A stretch of DNA of 64,000 bases from Halomonas litopenaei (GTDB lineage: Bacteria; Pseudomonadota; Gammaproteobacteria; Pseudomonadales; Halomonadaceae), in assembly GCF_017303055.1 (NCBI RefSeq), contig NZ_JAEKJT010000005.1, forward strand, positions 62,001 to 126,000. The letters are read 5' to 3'. Below the pieces are notes generated by a model. That model was not told where the DNA came from. It worked only from the letters and a program-made list of their open reading frames with translations, and ran no database searches. Shown one piece after another: positions 1 to 8,546 of the stretch. The first letter of the stretch is position 1, and each line of letters starts with the position of its first letter. The translations under genes and the position numbers were made by a program.

Positions 1-1001
1 TCAGCGTTGATCGCGAGGTCAGCATGATAGACCCGGCCCAACTCCTCCGGGTCCGGATAGACATGCACCAGCGTCTGGCGGGGACTCGGCGACTGAATCC
101 AGGAGTAGCCTTCGCTGGTCGCCTCCCCCATGCGAGTGCCGACAGCGATCAGCAGGTCGCTGTGTTTCAGGCGCTCGCGCAGGGCGTCGTCCATGGCAAA
201 GCCGACATGTCCGGCGAACCGTTCATCGTGCTGGTCATAGCATTCCAGCCGGCGCCAGGCGACGCCCACCGGCAAGTCGAAGCGCTCGGCAAAGGCGACC
301 ATTTGCGCCTGGGCCTCGCTCGTCCAGCCGCTGCCGCCAATCAACAGGAAAGGACGCTCGGCCTCGGCCAGGCGTGCCTTCAGTTCAGCCAACTGATCGC
401 GTGAGGGATAGCTATGCAAGGCTGCCATGGGCCGGGCGTCAGCAACCTCCGCTTCGCCCCACAGGGTGTCTTCGGGCAGCGCCAGCACCACCGGCCCCGG
501 TCGACCGCTGGTGGCCACGCGGTAGGCACGGGCAATGTACTCGGGAATGCGATCGGTGGCATCAATCTGCGCCACCCACTTGGCCATGGGGCCAAACATG
601 CGACGGTAGTCGATCTCCTGGAAGGCCTCGCGCTCCACGAAATCATTCCCCACCTGGCCGACGAACAGAATCATCGGCGTGGAGTCCTGGTAAGCGGTAT
701 GCACGCCGATGGACGCGTTGGTGGCTCCGGGTCCTCGTGTGACGAAGCAGATGCCGGGCTCGTTGGTCAGCTTGCCGTAGGCCTCGGCCATATAGGCCGC
801 GCCGCTTTCCTGTCGACAGACGATGGGGTCGATGGCACCACGGTGCTCGTTCAAGGCATCAATGCACGGTAGATAGCTTTCACCAGGCACCAGAAAGACT
901 CGGCGCGCGCCGTGTAACCGCAGTTGATCCATCAGGATCTGACCACCGTTGCGGCGTGGTTGAGAGGCAGAAGTCACGGCAGTTGTCGCTGGCTGGCTCA
1001 T
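1..1001 (-). CDS. thiamine-diphosphate-dependent enzyme, acetolactate-synthase-like (3' end outside window)
   Basis: The leftward frame opens with ATG at 999-1001 and is still open at base 1, so about 333 N-terminal residues are present. The start of the TPP-binding Pyr domain is clear. There is a catalytic-type glutamate in CRQESGAAYMAEAYGKL (Glu at about residue 65), then TRGPGATNASIGVHTAYQDS and PMILFVGQV. The central domain ends in YPDPEELGRVYHADLAINA. This is the family of acetolactate synthase, glyoxylate carboligase and sulfoacetaldehyde acetyltransferase. The substrate cannot be told because the C-terminal half is missing. It lies 40 bp after the CitE-like gene on the same strand and probably belongs to the TRAP operon, so the imported acid may be processed by this enzyme and the lyase (inference). 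Confidence 0.85.
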   Translation of the reverse strand, partial: MSQPATTAVTSASQPRRNGGQILMDQLRLHGARRVFLVPGESYLPCIDALNEHRGAIDPIVCRQESGAAYMAEAYGKLTNEPGICFVTRGPGATNASIGVHTAYQDSTPMILFVGQVGNDFVEREAFQEIDYRRMFGPMAKWVAQIDATDRIPEYIARAYRVATSGRPGPVVLALPEDTLWGEAEVADARPMAALHSYPSRDQLAELKARLAEAERPFLLIGGSGWTSEAQAQMVAFAERFDLPVGVAWRRLECYDQHDERFAGHVGFAMDDALRERLKHSDLLIAVGTRMGEATSEGYSWIQSPSPRQTLVHVYPDPEELGRVYHADLAINA

Positions 1002-1041
1002 GTCAGAGTTCTCGATATCGTTGTTGGTATGAAAAGGCAAT

Positions 1042-1794
1042 TCAGGCGTCACCGAGGACGCGATGAACGGTGGCCACCTGGTCTGGCAGCACCACACAGC
1101 GCGCGCGAATGCCACGGGACCTGGCCCAGGCCAGATCGTCGTCGATGCCCTGCGGATAGGGCCATGGGCCATCGATGGCCAGGCACTGGGCCTCGGCACA
1201 GGCGGCGAAGAAGCGCTCGCGCCAGGGGGCCAGCACCTGGACGCGGTGACTCACGTCAGCGTCGGCGGCCACCCCCAGATCCCGAGACAGGTCGCCGGTA
1301 CCCAGCAGCGCCGCCGTGACTCTTGGGCTGGCCTTGAGGATGTGCTGGGCGGCTTGCACGCCAACGCGGCTCTCCAATGTCGGAATCAGCGCCGTCGACC
1401 CCTGCTCCAGGCGGCCGCGGCGCTCTTCCCGTGCCATGGCCATCGCCAGCAGCACGATGTCCATGGACGACTCGACCTGGGGCAGGAAGATGGCGGCCGG
1501 CAGCCCACGCATCAGCACCGCCAGTTCGCCATCACCGCCTTGAGCCAGCGGGTTGATGCGCGCCATGGGCAGGCGCCCCCGCTGACGGCAACGCTCGGCA
1601 AAGGACGCAAAGTCGATGCAGGCACGGGACCGCTGCGGCGCGGGGGTGAACTCCTCCAGGTCGACAATGATCGCCTCGGCGCCACTTGCCAGCGCCTCTT
1701 CCAGACGCTGCGGGTCATGTCCTGGCACGAACAGCCAGCTACGGCAGGCGCTGAGAGGAGCGCTGATCGACGTCGTGGCACTCATGACGGTCAC
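1042..1794 (-). CDS. CitE/HpcH-type CoA-ester lyase or aldolase
   Basis: This 250-residue protein belongs to the HpcH/HpaI aldolase and citrate-lyase beta family, a TIM barrel that cleaves C-C bonds in CoA esters or oxo acids with Mg2+. The family opening SWLFVPG is at residues 19-25, followed by AEAIIVDLEE with the acidic pair near 46-48. Further on are ARINP, a barrel strand with FLPQVES, and LIPTLES. The length is slightly below the usual 270-300. Its ATG overlaps the TGA of the TRAP large permease in a 4-bp ATGA, so it is translationally coupled to the transporter. The exact substrate (malyl-, citramalyl- or similar) is not readable from sequence. Confidence 0.8.
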   Translation of the reverse strand: MTVMSATTSISAPLSACRSWLFVPGHDPQRLEEALASGAEAIIVDLEEFTPAPQRSRACIDFASFAERCRQRGRLPMARINPLAQGGDGELAVLMRGLPAAIFLPQVESSMDIVLLAMAMAREERRGRLEQGSTALIPTLESRVGVQAAQHILKASPRVTAALLGTGDLSRDLGVAADADVSHRVQVLAPWRERFFAACAEAQCLAIDGPWPYPQGIDDDLAWARSRGIRARCVVLPDQVATVHRVLGDA

Positions 1795-3074
1795 TCCATC
1801 AAGTTGGGCAGGAACAGGACGATGTCCGGCACGAAGGTAATCAGCAGCAGCACCGCCACCATGGCCCCCAGCATCAGTCCCAGATAGCGCAGCGACTCCA
1901 TGACGCTGATACCGGCAATACGGCAGGCAGCCATCAGGTCGACACCCAGTGGCGGAGTATTCGCACCAATCGCCAGATTCACCGTCAGCAGCACCCCGAA
2001 GTGGACCGGGTCAATGCCATACTGACCGAGCAGCGGCATCACGATAGGGGTGACAATGATGATGATCGCGATGCTCTCCATGAAGGAGCCGAGCACCAGC
2101 AACACGGCGGTCAGCAGCAGCAATACGCCGTAGCGGCTGTCGGTGATGTCACCAATCAGCGCGGCGATGGCCTGGGGCACCTGCTCGTAGGTCAAACCCC
2201 AGGCAAACATGCCGGCCGCCCCGATGATGATCAGGATCGCCCCGGAGGTCTCGGCGGTGGCGATGACACTGTCGACGATGTCCTTGAGACTCAGGCTGCG
2301 GTAGATCAGGGTGCCGACGATCAGCGCGTAGACGATGGCCGAGGCAGCCGCCTCGGTAGGCGTGAAGACGCCAAACCGAATGCCTCCGATAATCAGCACA
2401 GGTACCAGCAGGGCCGGCAAGGCGGCAATGAATGCCCGGCGACGCTCGCCTGGCTCGGGCCGGGTGCCGCCGCTCCAGCCGTTGCGCCGAGAGACGTAGA
2501 TGGCCACGCCTACCAGGGCCAGGGTCAGCAGCAGCCCGGGGATCACACCGCCCATGAACAGTTTGCCGACGGAGGTGTTGGAGGTCGTACCGTAGACAAT
2601 CATGACGATGCTGGGCGGTATGACCGTACCGATGGAGCTGGCAGTACCGACCAGGGCACTGCTGAAGCCACGGTGATAGCCGCTGCGCTGCATCGCCGGC
2701 AGCAGCATGCTGCCGATGGCAATGACGTCAGCCACGCCGGAGCCAGACAGCGCACCGAACATCATGCACGCCAGCACCGCCACTACCGCCAGTCCGCCCT
2801 TGATATCGCCCACCAGAGCCATGCACAGGCGCACCAGGCGCTGGGTCAGACCTGCATGGTTCATCAGCTGGGCGGCCAGCACGAACAGCGGAATGGCGAG
2901 CAGGGTGAAGCTTTCCATGCCGGCCACGAACTGCTGGGCCGATACCATCATTGGCGCGGCACCGAACATCAGCAGGTACGACAGCACCGCCAGGATCAGG
3001 CCGAAGGCAATCGGAATGTCGATCAGGATGGCCAGGGCGAAAACGCCCACCAGGGTCAGGGCTCCCAGGGTCAT
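1791..3074 (-). CDS. dctM: TRAP transporter large permease, DctM family
   Basis: The protein has 427 residues, typical of the 12-helix DctM subunit that drives Na+-coupled uptake of organic acids. It is hydrophobic throughout, with DctM-like segments such as GVADVIAIGSMLLPAM, TASSIGTVIPPSIVMIVYG and the C-terminal NLAIGANTPPLGVDLMAACR. It overlaps both neighbours by 4 bp (dctQ before, the CitE-like gene after), which marks a tightly coupled operon. Confidence 0.93.
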   Translation of the reverse strand: MTLGALTLVGVFALAILIDIPIAFGLILAVLSYLLMFGAAPMMVSAQQFVAGMESFTLLAIPLFVLAAQLMNHAGLTQRLVRLCMALVGDIKGGLAVVAVLACMMFGALSGSGVADVIAIGSMLLPAMQRSGYHRGFSSALVGTASSIGTVIPPSIVMIVYGTTSNTSVGKLFMGGVIPGLLLTLALVGVAIYVSRRNGWSGGTRPEPGERRRAFIAALPALLVPVLIIGGIRFGVFTPTEAAASAIVYALIVGTLIYRSLSLKDIVDSVIATAETSGAILIIIGAAGMFAWGLTYEQVPQAIAALIGDITDSRYGVLLLLTAVLLVLGSFMESIAIIIIVTPIVMPLLGQYGIDPVHFGVLLTVNLAIGANTPPLGVDLMAACRIAGISVMESLRYLGLMLGAMVAVLLLITFVPDIVLFLPNLME

Positions 3075-3568
3075 GATGCACGCTCCTCAGTCACCGGCGC
3101 TGGGGCCAGCACGTGGCCACACTGCATCAACGCCATCGCCCCACAGCAGACCGGGACCGACAGGTAGACCAGCCCGGCCGGCAGCTGCAGCGCGGTGGTG
3201 GTCTGGGACATGGTCAACCAGGCCAGGTCCCACCCGGCCTTGGCCAGTATCAGCAGCATGACCAACAGCAAAAGGTCGGTCATGCGCGTGATCACGCGGC
3301 GTAGTGAAGGGGCAGTGACCAACAGCGGCAGCAGACCGGCATTCAGATGGCTGCGCTTGTGGGTGCAGGCGATTCCGGCCAGCAGAGCCGTCCAGACCAG
3401 TACCAGCTGGGGCAGCTCTTCTGCCCAGTGTGGCGGTGCCCCTACCACCCAGCGCATGAACACCGAGTAGGCCACCAGTGCCGCCAGCATGGCGGCACCG
3501 ATACCGGCAAGCGCCAGGCTCAGGCGCGAGACGAAACGAGCGAGAGTCGCGAGTCCCATGGGGCTCAC
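3071..3568 (-). CDS. dctQ: TRAP transporter small permease, DctQ family
   Basis: This 165-residue membrane protein has four predicted helices, the normal size and topology for DctQ. The second-helix region carries the family-like WVVGAPPHWAEELPQLVLVW, where the Trp-Ala-Glu-Glu core is typical. It pairs with DctM to form the TRAP membrane complex. It overlaps dctP upstream and dctM downstream by 4 bp each. Confidence 0.9.
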   Translation of the reverse strand: MSPMGLATLARFVSRLSLALAGIGAAMLAALVAYSVFMRWVVGAPPHWAEELPQLVLVWTALLAGIACTHKRSHLNAGLLPLLVTAPSLRRVITRMTDLLLLVMLLILAKAGWDLAWLTMSQTTTALQLPAGLVYLSVPVCCGAMALMQCGHVLAPAPVTEERAS

Positions 3569-4542
3569 TGACCTTCACGATAGCGCTTGACCAGACCCAT
3601 CAGCTCGCTGCCGAACACGTCTTCGTAGTCTGACCAGACACCCTGTACCGCCGCATTGAAGGGCGCGGTATCGACCTGGTTGACGCTCATGCCTTCTGCT
3701 TCGAGCTCGGCCACCAGGCGCGAGTCATCTTCCTGGGTCATGCGACGCTGCTCATCCCGCCACTGGTTCGCCAGCGTCTGGACGACCGTCTGATCCTCCT
3801 CGGACAGTCGCTGCCATACCGTATTGGCAACGGTCAGGCAGGCGGGCGCCCAGACATGTCCGGTCAACGAGACATAGTCCTGCACCTCGAAGAACGACGA
3901 GGAGTGGATGATGGACAGCGGATTCTCCTGAGCGTCGAACACGCCTTGCTGGAGTGCCGAGTAGAGCTCACCAAAGGACAGGGGAGCGGGGCTCGCGCCA
4001 AGGGCGGTAAAGGTGTCCAGGCGCATCTTGTCCGGAGTCACCCGAATCTTGAGGCCGGCCAGGTCCTCGGGCGTTTCCACCGGGGCGCGGTTGTTGGTGA
4101 CGTGGCGGAAACCGTTTTCCCACCAGGACAGAATCTTCATGTTGTAGCCCGCGGCGATCTCTTCCAGCGCGCTACCCAGGTCACCGTCGTAGGCGGCATA
4201 GGCGTCTTCGCGGTCCGCCCAGGAATAGGGCAGCTCGACGATGCCAAAGCGTGCATCAAGCGGCTGGAAGGAGCCGCACCCGATGACTCCCGCCGGAACG
4301 CTGCCAATCTGCATGCCTTCCACCATGGTCTTCTCGTTGCCGAGCTGGCCACTGGGAAAGACCTGGAAGTTGACGCGCCCTTCGGTCGCCTCGCGCACGT
4401 CGTCGGCGAAGCCTTCCGCGGCGATATGCCAGCTATGGGTGGGTGCCAGCACGTGGCCCAGCTTGATATCGAGAGCGTGAGCGGAAGAAGACAGTCCGGC
4501 AAAGGCGCCAAGCGCCAGCACACCAAGTGTTCTTGAGTTCAT
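3565..4542 (-). CDS. dctP: TRAP transporter periplasmic solute-binding protein, DctP family
   Basis: The 325-residue protein has a Sec signal peptide ending near AHA at residues 22-24. The mature protein starts with the DctP-type LDIKLGHVLAPTHSWH. The family ligand-binding arginine segment is LAGLKIRVTPD, and the hallmark QGVFDAQENPLSII follows. DctP proteins capture carboxylates in the periplasm and deliver them to DctQM. It is the first gene of the operon. No strong ribosome-binding site precedes the ATG. A compound palindrome about 120 bp upstream may be the operator. Confidence 0.93.
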   Translation of the reverse strand: MNSRTLGVLALGAFAGLSSSAHALDIKLGHVLAPTHSWHIAAEGFADDVREATEGRVNFQVFPSGQLGNEKTMVEGMQIGSVPAGVIGCGSFQPLDARFGIVELPYSWADREDAYAAYDGDLGSALEEIAAGYNMKILSWWENGFRHVTNNRAPVETPEDLAGLKIRVTPDKMRLDTFTALGASPAPLSFGELYSALQQGVFDAQENPLSIIHSSSFFEVQDYVSLTGHVWAPACLTVANTVWQRLSEEDQTVVQTLANQWRDEQRRMTQEDDSRLVAELEAEGMSVNQVDTAPFNAAVQGVWSDYEDVFGSELMGLVKRYREGQ

Positions 4543-4652
4543 GAGTCTGCCCGAGTGATGTTGTGATTGTGGGAACGGGACCAGCAGGACGCAGGCCTAC
4601 CGGCATCACAAGAGAGTCGGACAGGGGGATGTATAAGACAATTTTCGAGATT

Positions 4653-4682
4653 TTATTCTTTGAATAAGCATGGCTTATTCAA
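4653..4682. promoter_or_regulatory. compound palindrome, candidate operator of the TRAP operon
   Basis: Three copies of the half-site TTATTC/GAATAA lie at 4653-4658, 4662-4667 and 4675-4680. The last two form a perfect inverted repeat with 10-bp arms (TTGAATAAGC, spacer ATG, GCTTATTCAA). The first two form a second, overlapping palindrome with a TTT spacer. The site is 118 bp upstream of dctP in the 435-bp gap before the divergent chemoreceptor. No regulator gene is adjacent. The rest of this gap holds no gene I can support. Confidence 0.5.
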
Positions 4683-4977
4683 GACCGTCACCGCATGTCG
4701 GCCACCCGCTGCTCCACAGGCAGGACAACGCGCTGCGACACGGCGACGGCTAACGCTACCAGTGAAGAAAACGCACTACCTCTTCGGTGTAAAAAGCCCG
4801 TTCCGGTGACTCAGATCATGCCGCCCAGCGGCAATGGCACAAGCTCCTCAACCTTGCTTCATCACAGGTCGATAACCCTCGCATCACCGCTACCTGCTGC
4901 CGTCATGGGGGAAGTGAGCACTCGCCACTTCCTCCCTGCGACAGGCGATAGCACTCTTTCATCGCGAGCCCGTACCC

Positions 4978-6960
4978 ATGACATCACTTCTCAATCGCCT
5001 GAGCATGGGAGGTAAATTCCTCCTCGTGCTGTCTATTCCCTTGTTGGCCATCACATGGATCACCATCACGACGGTCATGGACCGCAAGGCAGTCGTGGCC
5101 GAGATGGAGGATCTGCAGGAGATGGCCACTCTCAGCAGATATGCGGGCAACCTGGTGCATCAGCTTCAGCGTGAGCGGGGCATGACCGCCGCCTTTGTCA
5201 GCAGCCATGGCGTCAACTACCGCACGGAGCTGCCTGGACAGCGGCAGGCAACCAGCGTCGAAGCGGATGCCTTTAACGACCATGTCGCTGCAATCGACTT
5301 TTCTCATCACGACGCCAGGGTTGAGTCGCAGGTCAAGCATGCACTGAGCCTGCTCCAGAAGACGGACCAGCTGCGCCAGCGCGCCGACAACCTCGCGGCA
5401 AGTGCCGAGGACGTCACGGATGCTTACAGCGCGATCAACGAGGCGCTGATCGACATCGTCGCCAAGGAGACCTTCGGCATTGATCAGGGCGACGTCTCGC
5501 GGCAATTGACTGGCTACTACGATCTGCTGAACATCAAGGAGCTTGCCGGGATCGAGCGTGCGGTGCTGGCCGCTGCCTTCAGCGCCGACTCCCTGTCGAC
5601 CAGCATGTTCAGAAAACTCCTCGCGCTGATCGTGAAATCCGACGTCCACAGGAAGAACTTCCTTGAGCTGTCTCCACAGGACAGCCAGCTCGCGCTGCAG
5701 GAGTTGCTCGACAGTCCTCTGGGCACAGAGCTCACCACCATGCGCGAGGTGGTCTTCGACAAGTCGACCAATGGTGGCTTCGGTATCGATCCCCACACCT
5801 GGTTCGACGCCCAGACAGCCTTCATCGATGGCCTGAAAGACGTTGCCATGAATACCGAGCAGACGCTCTACGAGACGACCGAACACCTTCAGCAACAAGC
5901 CCTCGAGCAACTGATCTACCAAGGGCTTGTCATGCTGGCGGTGGTGATCATCACCCTGAGCTTCTCGCTCATCACGGCACGCAGCGTGGTGCGGCCACTG
6001 TCGACCGCGGTGGCGGAGATCAGCAAACAGAAAGATGACCTGACCAAGCGCCTGGAGGTGGCTGGCGCCGATGAACTGTCGACACTGTATCGGGCCTTCA
6101 ACGGCGCCTTGAGCAACATGGCGAGCCTGGTGATCAACCTGAAGCGCGGTTCCAGTGCCGTCGAGGCGGTGAGTGGCGAGATTGCCCGGGACAATCAGGA
6201 CCTGGCCAGCAGAACGGAGCAGCAGGCCGCCTCACTGGTCGAGACCGCTTCCAGCATGGAACAGATCACGGCGACCGTGAAACAGACCTCGGACTCCGCT
6301 CAGCAGGCCCAGGCAATGACCCAAGAGGTGGCCAGTCGAGCCAGTAACGTCAGCCACAATGCCGCCCAGACCCGTGAGGCCATGGCAGACATACGTGACG
6401 CCAACAAGGAGGTCACCAAGATCGTGGAAGCGATAGACGATATTGCCTTCCAGACCAATATCCTTGCCCTTAACGCCTCTGTCGAAGCGGCACGTGCCGG
6501 TGATCAAGGACGAGGATTTTCCGTGGTGGCCTCGGAGGTCCAGAAGCTGGCCAGTCGTTGTGCGGAGGAGGCCACCCTCATCCGCCAGTTGATCAACACG
6601 AACACGCAGCGAGTCGATCGGGGGGAGCAGCTGGTGGTATCTACCAGCGAGGCCCTGGACACCATTTCGGAGCATGCCCAACGCACGGCGACGCTGGTCT
6701 CCGAAATATCGATCGCCGCTAGCGAGCAGTCTCTGGGCATTGAGCAGGTCAACCAGGCACTGGCACAGCTGGAAGACGTGACCCAGCAAAACGCCAACCT
6801 TGTGGTAAGGGTGGCGGCGGCAGGCCAGGCGCTGGATCAACGCGCCCGTGAGATGGCCGCATTGGTGGGGCGCTTCAAGGTAGACGACTCGGCCAGCCAC
6901 TTGAGGACGGACAGCGCCTCACTGCTGGCAGATGCGTCGTCTTCGTCACTACAAACATGA
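4978..6960 (+). CDS. methyl-accepting chemotaxis protein with NIT sensor domain
   Basis: This 660-residue transmembrane chemoreceptor has a first membrane helix at about 12-30. The periplasmic part begins [18 protein letters not shown], which resembles the start of the NIT (nitrate/nitrite-sensing) domain and spans about residues 50-300. A second membrane helix is at about 316-335. A HAMP domain starting [12 protein letters not shown] follows, then a long signalling coiled coil. The conserved receptor tip is recognisable at about residue 490 ([20 protein letters not shown]). There is no C-terminal methyltransferase-binding pentapeptide. The gene is monocistronic, and its ligand is not shown by the sequence. 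The family link to nitrate or nitrite is only a possibility here. Confidence 0.92.
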   Translation: MTSLLNRLSMGGKFLLVLSIPLLAITWITITTVMDRKAVVAEMEDLQEMATLSRYAGNLVHQLQRERGMTAAFVSSHGVNYRTELPGQRQATSVEADAFNDHVAAIDFSHHDARVESQVKHALSLLQKTDQLRQRADNLAASAEDVTDAYSAINEALIDIVAKETFGIDQGDVSRQLTGYYDLLNIKELAGIERAVLAAAFSADSLSTSMFRKLLALIVKSDVHRKNFLELSPQDSQLALQELLDSPLGTELTTMREVVFDKSTNGGFGIDPHTWFDAQTAFIDGLKDVAMNTEQTLYETTEHLQQQALEQLIYQGLVMLAVVIITLSFSLITARSVVRPLSTAVAEISKQKDDLTKRLEVAGADELSTLYRAFNGALSNMASLVINLKRGSSAVEAVSGEIARDNQDLASRTEQQAASLVETASSMEQITATVKQTSDSAQQAQAMTQEVASRASNVSHNAAQTREAMADIRDANKEVTKIVEAIDDIAFQTNILALNASVEAARAGDQGRGFSVVASEVQKLASRCAEEATLIRQLINTNTQRVDRGEQLVVSTSEALDTISEHAQRTATLVSEISIAASEQSLGIEQVNQALAQLEDVTQQNANLVVRVAAAGQALDQRAREMAALVGRFKVDDSASHLRTDSASLLADASSSSLQT

Positions 6961-7129
6961 CCTGGATCATCGAAAGCGCTGACTCTCGGTCAGGTCAAAC
7001 ATCGAGCAAAACGTGCTCTTTCGATCAGAAAACCCGCTGTTTCAAGCAGATGGGACGCGTATGAAAGCCTTGCTCTGCACAGCTCAGAAGGACCGCCAGC
7101 AAGCCTGAAACGCCCCTTCTCCCGAAACG

Positions 7130-7161
7130 AAAAAAGGCTTACGAACGTGTCGTAAGCCTTT
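7130..7161 (-). terminator. Rho-independent terminator of tRNA-Arg
   Basis: A perfect 12-bp inverted repeat (AAAGGCTTACGA at 7133-7144 and TCGTAAGCCTTT at 7150-7161) has a 5-nt loop. On the minus strand it is followed by a run of six U (A run at 7130-7135). It sits 9 bp after the 3' CCA of the tRNA. Confidence 0.85.
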
Positions 7162-7169
7162 GAATTCTA

Positions 7170-7246
7170 TGGCGCGCCCTAAAGGATTCGAACCTTTGAC
7201 CTTTGCCTCCGGAGGGCAACGCTCTATCCAGCTGAGCTAAGGGCGC
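7170..7246 (-). tRNA. tRNA-Arg (anticodon CCG)
   Basis: The 77-nt cloverleaf reads on the minus strand. The acceptor stem is GCGCCCT/AGGGCGC, the D arm contains AGCTCAGCTGGATAGAGC, and the anticodon stem is TTGCC/GGCAA around loop CTCCGGA, giving anticodon CCG. The T arm carries GGTTCGAATCC. The discriminator is G and the 3' CCA is encoded. It decodes CGG arginine codons. Confidence 0.97.
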
Positions 7247-7489
7247 GCGATGCCGTGGACAGCTGCCACACGGCGAGCCATATCCTACATCGGGCGCCAC
7301 TCAGTGTCCACCCGATGGCGCACGCTACGGGCTATCGCGCGCCTTTGCGCCAGGGTGGGGCATTTTCCCGCTTTCAGCGTTGTCGCTATACTGCCGGCAC
7401 AGCGTGACGCCCGGCGAGGGGGTATCAAGAGCTCGGCGCCACCGATACAAAAACTGTGATTCAGTAGACCGTCACTAGAGGTGGTGAGA

Positions 7490-8383
7490 GTGAAATCCAG
7501 CAAGCTGATCTTGGGGTGCCTGATCACCCTGGGCCTGGCCACAAGCCAGGCAATGGCGCAGGACGACGCCGCACGGGACGCCATGGCCGAGCGCCTGGCA
7601 CCGGTGGGATCGCTCTGCCTCGAGGGCCAGGACTGCGGCAGCGCGGCCATGGCGGCAGCAGGGGGCGACGGCGGAGGTGCATCGGGTGGCGCCGACGGCG
7701 AAGCCGTCTATGGCAGCATCTGCATGGCCTGCCATGATACCGGCGTCGCCGGCGCGCCCAAGCGCGGCGACGAAGCCGCCTGGGCCGAGCGCACCACCAA
7801 AGGCTTCGACACGCTGTTGGATCATGCGCTGAATGGCTTCAATGCCATGCCTGCCCGCGGCGGCAACCCCAACCTGTCCGACGAGGAAGTCCATGCAGCG
7901 GTGGCCTACCTGGTGGAACCGGTGATGGACGTGCCGGCAGCCGACGCAGCCGCCACCGAAGATGCCTCGGCAGACGCTACTGCGTCAGAAGATCCTACCG
8001 CGTCAGAAGAGACGGCGGCTGAGGACACGGCTGCCGCTGACACCGCCGCCAGCGATCCTGCAGTGCAAGACCAGGCAGTGGAAGACCAGGCAGCAAACGA
8101 CGAAGCGGCAGCTGACGGCGCTGCGGCGGAGATGGATCCCGCTGTTGCCGCCATTGACGGCGCTGCGGTCTACGGTGGTATCTGCATGGCCTGCCATGAG
8201 GCGGGTATCGCTGGCGCCCCGGTGCGCGGTGATGCTGCCGCCTGGGAGCCGCGTCTGGCCCAGGGCTTCGAGACCCTGTACGACCACGCCATCAACGGCT
8301 TCAATGCCATGCCGCCCAAGGGAGGCAATCCGAGCCTGTCCGACGATGAGATCAAGGCCGCGGTTCACTACATGGTCCAGTAA
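7490..8383 (+). CDS. di-haem cytochrome c (duplicated c5-type domains)
   Basis: This is a secreted protein of about 297 residues with a signal peptide ending in SQAMAQ. It has two similar cytochrome c domains, each with one haem motif: CMACHDTG at 7726 and CMACHEAG at 8188. Each is followed by a matching AMPxxGGNPxLSD segment that holds the distal Met. The domains are joined by a linker of about 70 residues made almost only of Ala, Asp, Glu and Thr. The start is taken as GTG at 7490 because AGAGGTG lies 6-7 bp upstream; an earlier GTG at 7481 overlaps that site. It probably carries electrons in the periplasm. It is monocistronic. Confidence 0.88.
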   Translation: MKSSKLILGCLITLGLATSQAMAQDDAARDAMAERLAPVGSLCLEGQDCGSAAMAAAGGDGGGASGGADGEAVYGSICMACHDTGVAGAPKRGDEAAWAERTTKGFDTLLDHALNGFNAMPARGGNPNLSDEEVHAAVAYLVEPVMDVPAADAAATEDASADATASEDPTASEETAAEDTAAADTAASDPAVQDQAVEDQAANDEAAADGAAAEMDPAVAAIDGAAVYGGICMACHEAGIAGAPVRGDAAAWEPRLAQGFETLYDHAINGFNAMPPKGGNPSLSDDEIKAAVHYMVQ

Positions 8384-8434
8384 GGGCTGACTCATCACTG
8401 GCCAGCTCATGACTGGCTATCTCATCACGAGATG

Positions 8435-8462
8435 CGGCGGGGCGCCCAAGGGCGCCCCGCCG
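8435..8462. terminator. GC-rich hairpin between the cytochrome gene and rep
   Basis: A perfect 13-bp inverted repeat (CGGCGGGGCGCCC / GGGCGCCCCGCCG) has a 2-nt loop. It lies between the convergent ends of the cytochrome gene and rep. There is no U-run on either side, so it may block transcription in both directions or protect RNA ends rather than act as a classic terminator. Confidence 0.55.
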
Positions 8463-8546
8463 TCGTTGGCGCTACCCTTCACCCCAATCATTTCACCGCA
8501 ACCCTTTATCCACACCGCCTACCACGAAAAAGGGGTGTGGATAACG

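Noticed and set aside
2001..3167. A 388-codon rightward frame opposite dctM
   Set aside because: Composition is extremely rich in His, Gln, Asp and Arg, typical of antisense to membrane-protein codons; DctM is clearly the real gene.
7170..7246. tRNA-Arg as the island's insertion site
   Set aside because: No second copy of the tRNA 3' end was seen in the window, whereas the yicC end has clear repeats next to the integrase.
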